The notes under the pieces were generated by a model, which ran no database searches, was not told the origin of the DNA, and saw nothing but the letters and a program-made list of their open reading frames with translations. From NCBI GenBank assembly GCA_000381565.1, contig KB906725.1:563785-627784 (forward strand): 64,000 nucleotides of DNA, in the 5' to 3' direction. Position 1 is the stretch's first letter, and the number at the start of each line of letters is the position of its first letter. The translations under genes and the position numbers were made by a program. Source of the DNA: Oxalobacteraceae bacterium AB_14 (GTDB lineage Bacteria; Pseudomonadota; Gammaproteobacteria; Burkholderiales; Burkholderiaceae_D). Shown here piece by piece: positions 1 through 7,417 of the stretch.

Positions 1-41
1 GCTCTCCGGTGACCGGCTACAGCAGCGCTAAGCGGTCAGGA

Positions 42-88
42 GGTGGGGGATTTTGACCCGGCCAGGGGTGGGGGATTTTGCCCGGCCA
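42..88. repeat. Tandem near-identical 22-23 bp repeats, possible IS21-type end
   Basis: Two direct copies of a GGTGGGGGATTTTG-(A)CCCGGCCA unit lie at 42-64 and 67-88, differing by a single base. Multiple short repeats of this kind are typical of IS21-family termini, so this may be the end of an insertion sequence lying left of the window. A short open frame reading LSGDRLQQR ends at base 31 and could be the tail of its last gene. No transposase is visible, so the family call is inference. Confidence 0.4.
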
Positions 89-213
89 ACGGGGGGACTG
101 CCCCTGGATACGCTCGGTATGCTTTTCCCAAACCTGTACCCAGAGGAGAATCTTCCGCTGGATTAATTGCAGTGACATGCCACGAGGCTATGGCCTGACA
201 GAGCGCTTGAAAA

Positions 214-303
214 CCAAAACAAAAGGGCTTACATCGCTGTAAGCCCTTGATATTGCTGGTGCCGACTGCCGGTTTCGAACTGGCCACCTGATGATTACAA
301 ATC
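214..303. repeat. attL, left attachment repeat
   Basis: These 90 bases match 13568-13657 with three mismatches, all in the short linker between terminator and tRNA (252, 255 and 256). The block contains the tRNA-Thr terminator hairpin (223-248) and the last 47 bases of the tRNA gene. Homology stops at the anticodon stem-loop, a common crossover site for tyrosine integrases. Confidence 0.9.
257..303 (-). pseudogene. Displaced 3' fragment of tRNA-Thr
   Basis: This segment is identical to nucleotides 30-76 of the intact tRNA-Thr at 13611-13686, including the T-arm, the acceptor 3' strand and the CCA. The 5' half is missing, so it cannot fold as a tRNA. It is the remnant left by integration. The 11-bp terminator stem beside it is intact. 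Confidence 0.9.
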
Positions 304-371
304 CCTTTTGTAGAATCGCAACGCCTAACTTTACGTGATACTACCAAGGGTTTCGGCGGTGTTGCTTCACA

Positions 372-1316
372 CTACATCACTGTTTCTAACATCGCGGTTG
401 ACGCTCTGTTGACAGTCCCTCCAAGCAAGCTACGCTCAGTTCGAGGTCCCGCTGGCGGCAAAGGAAGGTTCTGTTGCACCTCATCGATCCAGTCTTCGAT
501 GTTGGTGATCAAAAGCTCCTTTTCCTGCTTCGCTACGCGGGAACTATATCGAAAATTCTTCGTAATTCGATGAAAATTAGCATAATGATGCTCAATTACA
601 TGGTGATTGTCATAACTCAATATCCACGGATAATTGGCTTCAGAAAGCGTATCGGCCAATAACTTATGCGCTGTGTCATTGTAGTGATATCGGTACAACT
701 TCTTACCTTGTTTGTAGTAAGGCGGATCAATATAGAAGAAACGATTTCCGTTGTCGTCATTGTTCGCATCGCGAAGAGCTTGGACTGCATCTCCGAAGTA
801 TATTTCTACTCGATCAGCCAGCTTGGCGGCGGCACGAATGCGCTTGATTAGATCAACTTTGTTGAATCGACAATCGACAGCATAATCAGAGCCTTGACTT
901 TGGCCTCCAATTGGACCAGCGTGAATCACGCCTGAGAAATTTGTACGATTGAAGAATAGCCCTGCCAAACCTAACTCAAGAAGATCTTGGTTCGCTACGT
1001 CGTCAACCTCTCTTAGACGATCAAACTCATGCCAAGTGCGAAGGCTGATATCCAGTTCTGTAATTGCTTCCACCAATTCAGATGTGCGATAAAAAACGCT
1101 ATGCCAAAATGAGTATACGAGAGGATCACGCTCAACCAAAATTGCCGACGAAGCCGTTCCGTTAAGCACCAAGCCCAACGATATTGATGCACTGCCGGCG
1201 TAGGGTTCAACTATTTGGCAACCCGCCAACCCATTGAGTTTAATGTACTCAGAGAATTCATCGACAAATGATGCCTTGCTTCCAGGATAACGCAAGGGAT
1301 TTAAAAATTTACTCAT
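372..1316 (-). CDS. Dam-class (D12) DNA adenine N6-methyltransferase
   Basis: The product (314 aa) would transfer a methyl group from S-adenosylmethionine to adenine N6 in DNA. The D12-family signatures are visible: PGSK at residues 11-14, the SAM-binding EPYAGSAS at 37-44 in place of the usual FxGxG, and the catalytic DPPY at 197-200. The last 40 residues are a Pro/Ser-rich tail outside the fold. It is the third gene of a tight operon; its ATG lies 2 nt after the stop of the nuclease-like gene. Base composition is AT-richer than the flanking chromosome. It probably protects DNA from, or marks it for, the upstream proteins. The target sequence cannot be read from the gene. Confidence 0.9.
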   Translation of the reverse strand: MSKFLNPLRYPGSKASFVDEFSEYIKLNGLAGCQIVEPYAGSASISLGLVLNGTASSAILVERDPLVYSFWHSVFYRTSELVEAITELDISLRTWHEFDRLREVDDVANQDLLELGLAGLFFNRTNFSGVIHAGPIGGQSQGSDYAVDCRFNKVDLIKRIRAAAKLADRVEIYFGDAVQALRDANNDDNGNRFFYIDPPYYKQGKKLYRYHYNDTAHKLLADTLSEANYPWILSYDNHHVIEHHYANFHRITKNFRYSSRVAKQEKELLITNIEDWIDEVQQNLPLPPAGPRTERSLLGGTVNRASTAMLETVM

Positions 1317-1318
1317 GT

Positions 1319-2323
1319 TTAAGCTGCTTTCTTACGCAATATCTGTATTTCGCCGTTAACCCAGGCAGAAATTTTGGCAATGTCGGCCGTTCGCTCAACA
1401 ACGCAATCAGGAGAATGAGTTGCATGCTCGATTCCCTGCTGAGCCAACAATGGCAGCACGTGTCGGTAGTAAACATCACCGAACTCCAAGCTAAGGATGT
1501 GCAAACGATCCTGCGTGGAGTCACCTTCGTCCGGAACTACACAAAACGGAATAAAGAGCGCGGCTAGAGGCTGTGACGCGATTTGTGGATTGGCGAACCA
1601 AGTCCCGTGAAAGCGCGTAATTCCAGCCCCTTTAATAGTTTTTCCAGGCCAGTTATCCCCGGAAGCTACTTGACCAAGTACATAGTGCTTTCCAGCAGCT
1701 CCGTCGGTACGCTCTTTCCAGGCAATAACATCAATCTGTTCGTCTTTCGGTTGCTTCGAAGCGCCCTTAGGAATCGCGTCAACGACCTTGCCCTCGCCGA
1801 ATTTGCCATAGACAATTCTGAGTTTTTCCAAAAAACCGGTGCTATCGGGACGTGGAAACCCGAATGAATAAGCATGACCCTTAACGATTCCTGCCGCTGC
1901 TAGCGTTGAACAAGCTTGAAACAAATCACGAATGGCATTCGTAATTTTTGGAAGATACTTGCCGTTTAATACAACTCCTTTTTTAGGATGCGATAACAGC
2001 AAGCAAAAAAGATAAATGTAACCACCAGGAGATAAATCTGATTTCAAGGATAGGGTTTCACCATTTTCGCTAAGTTCAAATGGATAAGCATTTCCTAGTT
2101 GCGTGATGCGAGTTGTAATTTCCGTTGATACTGTTTGCAAGAATAACTCGGCATCAGTATCCGCACCCTCAAAATCATCTTCTTCGGTGTTTCTTCGCGT
2201 ATCCCAAATGCGCTGCAACTCAGCAACGCTTGCTATACTATATTCGGAACTAAGGACCTTATATTCAAGCCAATCGATAGCAAACTGGCTAGCACAATCA
2301 AGTGGGAGAACGGCGAGCACCAT
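1319..2323 (-). CDS. Restriction-endonuclease-like protein with PD-(D/Q)xK-type motifs
   Basis: I do not recognise a named family for this 334-aa protein. Residues 197-202 read IDVIAW, and residues 217-225 read GQVASGDNW after a short loop. This D...hydrophobic...Q-x-A/K spacing resembles the core strands of divergent restriction-like nucleases in which the usual E/D-x-K is Q-x-(A/K). D198 and Q218 would be candidate metal-site residues. The N-terminal 180 residues look helical and may bind DNA or a partner. The start overlaps the ParB-like stop by one base (TAATG), and the methyltransferase follows 2 nt downstream. Together these suggest a cleaving or sensing subunit paired with the methylase. 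Nuclease activity is inference. Confidence 0.6.
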   Translation of the reverse strand: MVLAVLPLDCASQFAIDWLEYKVLSSEYSIASVAELQRIWDTRRNTEEDDFEGADTDAELFLQTVSTEITTRITQLGNAYPFELSENGETLSLKSDLSPGGYIYLFCLLLSHPKKGVVLNGKYLPKITNAIRDLFQACSTLAAAGIVKGHAYSFGFPRPDSTGFLEKLRIVYGKFGEGKVVDAIPKGASKQPKDEQIDVIAWKERTDGAAGKHYVLGQVASGDNWPGKTIKGAGITRFHGTWFANPQIASQPLAALFIPFCVVPDEGDSTQDRLHILSLEFGDVYYRHVLPLLAQQGIEHATHSPDCVVERTADIAKISAWVNGEIQILRKKAA

Positions 2324-3507
2324 TAGGACTTCGCCGTCTTCTTATGCTTCTGAGCAATCTTGCTCATCATTGTTTGAATTGTTTCTGAACGAGTAAGAAT
2401 GTCGTCGGCAACAGTAAGAAGAGATTTATCTCCGTCATATTTTGGCAGTAAATCGATAGCATGCTCTAACTTTGAATTCGCGGTAATAAGGGCCTCTCCA
2501 AATAAACGCGGGCCATCAATCTCAGAATAAGCAACACTTAAAGTATCCCCTGACCGAATTCGTGAAAGAGCGACACCATCTACTAGGCATTCCCCTAAGT
2601 GCTTAAGATCAGGATTCTGACTTACCACTAATGCTGGCTTGTTGTTTTTTCTCGAACCGTACATATATCCGAGAGTTTCAGCCAATTTAGCTTCATTTGT
2701 TTTTGCAATAGGCTTATCTGTAGGTTCCGTATCCCAGCCTTTTTTCAGTCCAAGAAACGCTAAATATTCTTTTCGGCCAAGAGCGGTATATAAATGAGAA
2801 AATGCAAAACGCGAGCGATTGTAGCGGTCACCTATTTCAAATAAATCTGCCTTTTCGGCTTGTTCAAGGACATACATGCTAGATATGTAAGCCTTAATGG
2901 TATTGTTCGTATCCCCCGTTTGCCGGGCTATAGATTCAATACTTAAATTATTCTTTCGTTCTCGCTTGTACCATTCAAACACAAATCGAGCTTTCGCATA
3001 AGCGTCCCAGCGATGTGGTCCGTTTATATGTTTAAAACCGATAAAGGCCTCAGCGTCGCTTTCTTTAGCTACCCGATAAACAGTTACGGCTTTGATCGAA
3101 TTCTTAACTTTTGCAGAAATTGTCTTTGGCAATGAAACTTTGCATGCCGCTGCTAGAGCTGGGTCGCCAATCAATTTAATGGCCGCAAGGCGACGATTTC
3201 CTTCCAAAACGGTAAAGGGGCCTTGGTCTTTCCCCAATACGATCAATGGCTCAAGGTTGATGTATGTATTGGCGCAAATCGATGCAATTAATTCATCGAG
3301 CGCAGCAATTTCCCGGTATGCAGTAATGATCGAAGTATCATCAGAGGTTGCGTAGTCATCACCGGTCATCAGCCTAGGATTTTTCTTATCGAAAACCAAA
3401 TGCGATGTAGAGATCTGTTTTGTTTCTTCGATCTCGATGATTGGTTCCACTTTAGCTCGCGTAGCGAGCTTAGCTGGGGTTGAGCGCGGCAAAGGAGATT
3501 TAGTCAC
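2323..3507 (-). CDS. ParB/Srx-fold N-terminal domain protein, first gene of cargo operon
   Basis: The 394-aa product carries a ParB-type nucleotide-binding signature: VLEGNRRLAAI at residues 100-110, the box II GxxRR, preceded by EPLIVL. ParB/Srx-fold proteins bind or hydrolyse CTP/ATP, and related folds (DUF262) drive several restriction systems. The middle has a helix-turn-helix-like stretch around residues 190-215 (SIESIARQTGDTNNTIKAYI). The start is GTG at 3507, with GAGG about 10 nt upstream. No ParA partner is nearby, so plasmid partition is unlikely. Its operon with a nuclease-like gene and an adenine methylase points to a DNA-processing or defence role. That role is inferred. Confidence 0.7.
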   Translation of the reverse strand: MTKSPLPRSTPAKLATRAKVEPIIEIEETKQISTSHLVFDKKNPRLMTGDDYATSDDTSIITAYREIAALDELIASICANTYINLEPLIVLGKDQGPFTVLEGNRRLAAIKLIGDPALAAACKVSLPKTISAKVKNSIKAVTVYRVAKESDAEAFIGFKHINGPHRWDAYAKARFVFEWYKRERKNNLSIESIARQTGDTNNTIKAYISSMYVLEQAEKADLFEIGDRYNRSRFAFSHLYTALGRKEYLAFLGLKKGWDTEPTDKPIAKTNEAKLAETLGYMYGSRKNNKPALVVSQNPDLKHLGECLVDGVALSRIRSGDTLSVAYSEIDGPRLFGEALITANSKLEHAIDLLPKYDGDKSLLTVADDILTRSETIQTMMSKIAQKHKKTAKS

Positions 3508-3865
3508 TGGCGAGGAGCCTCAAAAATATGATTGCGCACTTGTCGCATGATAACCAATCTTACCATAGCAACGTCGACTGATGTAGCACGATATTAGCTT
3601 AAATGCTAGCTTTAAGTCATTGATTTTCATCGAGTTAAAGTCAAAAAAGCGACGAAATTCTGTGTGCAATTACAGGGGCAAGTCTTAGAGCCGGGCCGGT
3701 TGGCATCGTCGCTGGCCGGGACGGCCGGCCAAAACGCTCCTGCATGCCACCGTGATGCAAAAGGGTTCCGCTTCGCTCCAGCCCTCGCGGGCCTCAAATC
3801 GCCCTTTTTGTGGCTTGCACCTGCTCAATTGGTATTCAGACTGAGCGACGGTGGAACTGTTCCGG
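3508..3865. other. Non-coding interval between the two cargo sets, with hairpins
   Basis: No convincing gene was found here. The left half is AT-rich and holds the candidate operon promoter. The right half is GC-rich, with a 6-bp stem at 3714-3730 (GGCCGG/CCGGCC) and a long-range pairing CAAAAGGG (3758-3765) with CCCTTTTTG (3802-3810). Inovirus intergenic regions carry origins and packaging hairpins, and this is the largest non-coding stretch inside the element. Calling it the viral intergenic region is inference. Confidence 0.4.
3591..3620 (-). promoter_or_regulatory. Candidate promoter of the ParB-like/nuclease/methylase operon
   Basis: On the minus strand, ATGACT (3620-3615) and TAATAT (3596-3591) are separated by 18 bases, about 85 bases upstream of the GTG start. 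The surroundings are AT-rich. The -10 fits well, the -35 only moderately. Confidence 0.35.
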
Positions 3866-4051
3866 TTATTCTGCAGCGCACTCCAGAGCGAAGGCTAGCG
3901 CGTAGGCCCACATCTCATGCAATGTCAGCTCACCGACGATGTAGGCGTCTTGACGGGCCACATCGTCTGAATCGGGAAGAAGTCCTTCCAGCGCAAAATT
4001 TGCGCGCATCTGCCGGACATGGCCGCGTCGACCATCGATGTTGGGATTCAC
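3866..4051 (-). CDS. Small VbhA-like antitoxin domain protein
   Basis: This is a 61-aa protein starting at GTG 4051, where GTGA overlaps the stop of the GIY-YIG-like gene. An AAGG lies about 9 nt upstream. The sequence has the VbhA antitoxin pattern: a basic RRGHVRQ start, then an A-x-x-LEG segment, acidic residues, and YIVGELTLHE. In the family this helix pair inhibits Fic-domain AMP-transferases. No Fic toxin lies in the window. Its only coupled neighbour is the GIY-YIG-like gene, so it may regulate that protein or act against a host or rival Fic enzyme. The domain call is by pattern recognition only. Confidence 0.6.
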   Translation of the reverse strand: MNPNIDGRRGHVRQMRANFALEGLLPDSDDVARQDAYIVGELTLHEMWAYALAFALECAAE

Positions 4052-4575
4052 TGCAAAATACCTTTCTCTAGTTGCATCTCCCACTCTGCTATCGAAATTG
4101 TTGGGCGGGATGAGCGTCGATCGGCAAAAAGCAGAAATTGCTTCAGCGCGCCATATACAGATGCGTCTAGCCACTCCCTCTCCCCACCAGCGGACCAACG
4201 AATGGGAGCAGTGCAAACCAGCTCCCCAGTAGCATACGTTACACAACCACTAGGCGCGGAAGTCTTCCAGGCTGAAAAATGCCGCAGAGCCGCTCGCTCC
4301 AGAGCCATTGCATCAGCACGGCTGGGAACATACACCGCAACAGAGCGGCGCAAATCGAATACATCGGCAAAATGCAGATGGAGCTGCGGCAGATTTCTGA
4401 TACGAACGATAGGGTCAATGGATATGCCGAGCTTTACTTTCGCCAGGTCCGCAAGGACAAATAAATAGACGAAGCAAGGAGCATCCGCATGCCGTGACTG
4501 CCTCATCCTAGTTAGAGTTTGCTCTTTCCACAACGCCCGCTTCTTGGCGTATTCAAGATTCTTGTGTTGACCCAC
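4048..4575 (-). CDS. GIY-YIG / T5orf172-like protein
   Basis: The 175-aa product contains FVYLF (residues 35-39), KLGIS (48-52), Arg58/Arg60 and a later Glu (E93 in ALERA). These match the order of the GIY-YIG nuclease core in its T5orf172 variant: two hydrophobic strands, K-x-G-x-S, Arg, distal Glu. A GEREW motif near residue 140 is also common in this group. I chose GTG 4575 because AAGGAGG sits 5 nt upstream; an upstream GTG at 4602 lacks such a site. It follows the secretin and is translationally coupled to the VbhA-like gene. DNA cleavage is plausible but unproven. Confidence 0.65.
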   Translation of the reverse strand: MGQHKNLEYAKKRALWKEQTLTRMRQSRHADAPCFVYLFVLADLAKVKLGISIDPIVRIRNLPQLHLHFADVFDLRRSVAVYVPSRADAMALERAALRHFSAWKTSAPSGCVTYATGELVCTAPIRWSAGGEREWLDASVYGALKQFLLFADRRSSRPTISIAEWEMQLEKGILQ

Positions 4576-4602
4576 GGCTACCTCCTTACAAACTATGCCC
4601 AC

Positions 4603-5856
4603 TTAGATGCGTGTGAGTTGGAGAACTAAGATGATTTCGCTCCTGCTGCTCGACTCCGTTTTGCTGCGCATGAACGCGGGAAGAAACGACATCCCCGTAC
4701 TGCCGCCGCTGTCTTTCGTTTCCGTCATGCCACCCAAAATGATTACATCGCCGTCAGCCAGGCTGACATCTGTTTTCAGCTCGCGCTTGATCAGCGTCGG
4801 GCTATTGTTAACGCCGGTAGTAGTGTTAACGAAATTGCTGACCTGTTGGGACAACGAGCAATCAACCGCCGCATCCCGTACCTGTGGTGTCAACTCGAAG
4901 ATCACGCCTGACGGTCTATATTCGACCGACTGGACAGGTTGCTGGCCGCTACCGGGATACGTGACAGCGCCGAGGACCGGAACCTCTTGGCCAACTGAGA
5001 AGCGAGCGGAGGACCCCGACCGAACGCGGATCGAGGGTGAAGAAACGACTTTGAAACGGCTGTCAGTAGCCAGTGCGGACAGAACAGCATCGATGCCAGA
5101 GGTCTTGATACGAACGGCATTGTCCAGCAATTGAGCGTTAGCGCCAATCGAAATCGATAATTTGCTCGACAAAATCGATGCCGCGAGCTGCCAGGCGGAC
5201 CCGGAATCCTTGGTGTTCGTGACCTCGTAGAGCGCCGCCCGCGCCAGAACTTCCCCTGTGGCGACGTCCAATTGAGGCAGCAGCTTAGACAACTTGACGA
5301 TCTCCGAATGCTCGCCATTGAACACCAGCAAATCCGCGTTCTTGTCTACCATGGCAGCGGCCGAGCCAGGCGGCACCTGCTTGGAGGCATCGACACCAGC
5401 GCCGGGGGCTGGCTGGACGCCGCGCTGGTTGACGAACTGGCCCTTGAACAACGGCTTCAGCAGGTCCGTCAGGTAGTTCACGTCACGGAACCGGGGACGG
5501 TAGACATACGGCTCACGCTCAACCTCGATGGGCTTGGCGATGGTCAGGAACTCGATCCCACCGCGCTTCTCGATAACGACCCCCATCATGTCCAAGAATT
5601 TGATGAAGTCGGCCTTGCCCCTGCCGGCAGCGTCGCCACCAATCCGTAACGAGACGATGCGCTGGTCACCGGCCACCTCGGGCGAAAGGACATAAGGCGT
5701 CTTGAACGCATCGCGGTACGCAAGCGTGACCAGCTCGCCCAGCTTCACATTGGCGAGGCTGAACGACACGGCGTCGTCGGGGTTTGCCACCTTGGCGGGC
5801 GGGGCTGCGTAGACCAGCGGCGCGACGAACGCCAAAGTGACTAACAGGCGTTTCAT
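4603..5856 (-). CDS. Phage secretin (pIV-like outer-membrane channel)
   Basis: The 417-aa protein begins with a signal peptide (MKRLLVTLAFVAPLVYA). It continues with an N-domain containing LGELVTLAYRD and ends with a secretin domain (VGQEVPVLGAV, then DGDVIILGGMTE near the C-terminus). In filamentous phages it forms the multimeric gate through which the virion leaves the outer membrane. Its start overlaps the zot stop (ATGA), so both export components are translated together. It is clearly distinct from the chromosomal GspD at 36204-38444, which is much longer. Having its own secretin implies export does not depend on the host T2SS. Confidence 0.92.
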   Translation of the reverse strand: MKRLLVTLAFVAPLVYAAPPAKVANPDDAVSFSLANVKLGELVTLAYRDAFKTPYVLSPEVAGDQRIVSLRIGGDAAGRGKADFIKFLDMMGVVIEKRGGIEFLTIAKPIEVEREPYVYRPRFRDVNYLTDLLKPLFKGQFVNQRGVQPAPGAGVDASKQVPPGSAAAMVDKNADLLVFNGEHSEIVKLSKLLPQLDVATGEVLARAALYEVTNTKDSGSAWQLAASILSSKLSISIGANAQLLDNAVRIKTSGIDAVLSALATDSRFKVVSSPSIRVRSGSSARFSVGQEVPVLGAVTYPGSGQQPVQSVEYRPSGVIFELTPQVRDAAVDCSLSQQVSNFVNTTTGVNNSPTLIKRELKTDVSLADGDVIILGGMTETKDSGGSTGMSFLPAFMRSKTESSSRSEIILVLQLTRI

Positions 5857-6944
5857 TTTTTCACCTCATTGTTGATAGGCATAGGGACCATGCCTGGCTG
5901 CGGAGACTGAGCGGCGCCAGCTCCTGAAAACACTGTGACCTTGCGGCCATCCAGCGTCCCGACGATGGCGCCGCCCTCATTGTTGAAGACGCTGGGATGC
6001 TCATAGCGAACGCGGCCAGAAGCGGAGGCGAGAACAACGTACCGTACGGTGCCGATGCGAATCTCACCGGCGACGCGCCACTCGTCCGAGAACTCGGAAC
6101 GCGAAGCGGTAGCTGCCGCCGCAAATGGCACGCCAGCGGGCGCGACTGGGCCGGAGGCCACCGCTCCCTTGGCTTCGGCATTCGGCTTGCCCTGCGGACC
6201 TTTGAAGAATTTACCAACCGCCCAAAAGGACAGCGAACCCAGGACCAGAAGCGCAGCGATCAACCCCCACAGCATTGGATTCTTGAGAATATTCTGACGA
6301 TCATCGACAGTAACTTCTTTGCCTTTGCCGCCGTCGTAGCTGCTATACAAGGGAAAAATCGCCGGGTCGTACTTCTTGTTTTCCACCTTCACACGGCTCT
6401 TAATGTGCTGCTTCCAACCCTCCCACATCTCGACCCTGTACACCTTGTTTAGCCCAAGGCTTTTGATCTTCGTGGTGCGGAACGACAGCTCGACAACGAC
6501 TTTGAGAGTGCGGTGCAAGTCACTGATGTCCTGCACCATCAGGACCAGATCGCACGACACTTTCGTGACCGGATCGACGTAGTGCCGATGCTCGCGGAAA
6601 AAGATGGCGTGTTCCTTGAGTATCTTGGAGTCGGCTCCCCAAAAGCGCCACGCCTCGTCGATGCAGACGATATCGCCAGGCTTGACCAAGGTGTCCACAT
6701 CCGTCCCGTGCGGCAGAAAATCGGACTTTGCCACATCGTCGTTCTTGCAATGCACGACTGTTCCCAGCTGCTCAAGATCGATGCCATTTTTTTCATGGAT
6801 GTAAGCGCGGATCGCGTCGCCATCTATGCCATCAACGTTGGTAACAACGCGGCGACCCTTTGTGATCGCTTGCATAATCACCGAGCTGACGCACTCGTAA
6901 GATTTGCCGCTGCCCATAAGACCAGTGTACGCATTAATAGGCAT
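5853..6944 (-). CDS. zot: Zot-domain assembly ATPase (pI-like)
   Basis: The 363-aa inner-membrane protein carries Walker A GLMGSGKS at residues 8-15 and Walker B DIVCIDEAW around 91-99. One membrane span lies at about 224-244 (WGLIAALLVLGSLSFWAVG), followed by a periplasmic tail. It powers inovirus assembly and export with the secretin. The start is ATG 6944, overlapping the upstream stop (TGATG), with AAGG 7 nt before it. An in-frame upstream extension to 6992 overlaps the preceding gene and is rejected. The Zot family name comes from Vibrio CTXphi; no toxin role is implied. Confidence 0.95.
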   Translation of the reverse strand: MPINAYTGLMGSGKSYECVSSVIMQAITKGRRVVTNVDGIDGDAIRAYIHEKNGIDLEQLGTVVHCKNDDVAKSDFLPHGTDVDTLVKPGDIVCIDEAWRFWGADSKILKEHAIFFREHRHYVDPVTKVSCDLVLMVQDISDLHRTLKVVVELSFRTTKIKSLGLNKVYRVEMWEGWKQHIKSRVKVENKKYDPAIFPLYSSYDGGKGKEVTVDDRQNILKNPMLWGLIAALLVLGSLSFWAVGKFFKGPQGKPNAEAKGAVASGPVAPAGVPFAAAATASRSEFSDEWRVAGEIRIGTVRYVVLASASGRVRYEHPSVFNNEGGAIVGTLDGRKVTVFSGAGAAQSPQPGMVPMPINNEVKK

Positions 6945-7117
6945 CAGATTACCTTGCAGACGACAAATCCTGCGACACCAAGCGGGCTGCATGCACCCCT
7001 AAGATGATTCGCCAGCAGCAAGGACAGGACCAGCGCACCTGTGAACACGCCGCCAGCGAAAGCCAGAACAAGCCGTTTGTTAAACCTACGCGCCACGAGC
7101 GCCAGAATGGTCAGCAT
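6944..7117 (-). CDS. Small inner-membrane protein of the assembly module
   Basis: The 57-aa protein has one strong hydrophobic segment (LVLAFAGGVFTGALVLSLLLA) after basic residues, then a second weaker one containing two Cys. It sits between the DUF2523 gene and zot, and its TGA overlaps the zot ATG. ATG 7117 is preferred; an upstream TTG at 7129 would overlap the previous gene. I do not recognise a family. The position suggests a minor coat or assembly helper. Confidence 0.6.
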   Translation of the reverse strand: MLTILALVARRFNKRLVLAFAGGVFTGALVLSLLLANHLRGACSPLGVAGFVVCKVI

Positions 7118-7121
7118 GGCC

Positions 7122-7409
7122 TTATCCAATCACAGGCAAGCGACGGATAATGAATCGCGTCAAGCACGCCGATATGACCGCTGGAAGGCCCACGGACAAC
7201 GCGAACAGATCGAGGAAGTACCACGTGGCCGCGCTAACGCCGCCGAACGCACTGGTGAGGCTTGAGCCGGTAGGCAACCATGACGCGATCACGCCAACAA
7301 ACTGCGCCGTCACGAAGTAGAGCGCGAAGAACACAACGAACTTGACCAGTACGCTGCGTACCAGCCAACCGAGGATGAGATTGAAGGCGGAGACGAGAAT
7401 TCCAAACAT
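7122..7409 (-). CDS. DUF2523-type minor coat protein (pVI-like)
   Basis: The 95-aa protein is almost entirely hydrophobic, with about three membrane spans and a basic C-terminus (RFIIRRLPVIG). This is the DUF2523 pattern found between the adsorption protein and zot in many proteobacterial inoviruses, where it corresponds to M13 pVI, which caps the virion end with pIII. It lies 8 nt downstream of the pIII-like gene. Assignment is from size, hydropathy and position. Confidence 0.8.
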   Translation of the reverse strand: MFGILVSAFNLILGWLVRSVLVKFVVFFALYFVTAQFVGVIASWLPTGSSLTSAFGGVSAATWYFLDLFALSVGLPAVISACLTRFIIRRLPVIG

Positions 7410-7417
7410 GGGCTACC

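Noticed and set aside
2323..3507. ParB-like gene as a plasmid partition or chromosome segregation system
   Set aside because: No ParA, no parS-like sites, and an operon with a nuclease-like gene and a methylase argue against partition.
3664..4071. A 135-codon + strand frame across the cargo intergenic region
   Set aside because: It overlaps the VbhA-like gene in antisense and has no coding signature or ribosome-binding site.
5853..6992. Zot starting upstream at 6992
   Set aside because: The extra 16 residues overlap the preceding membrane-protein gene; ATG 6944 has the TGATG coupling and starts at the conserved MPINAYTG.
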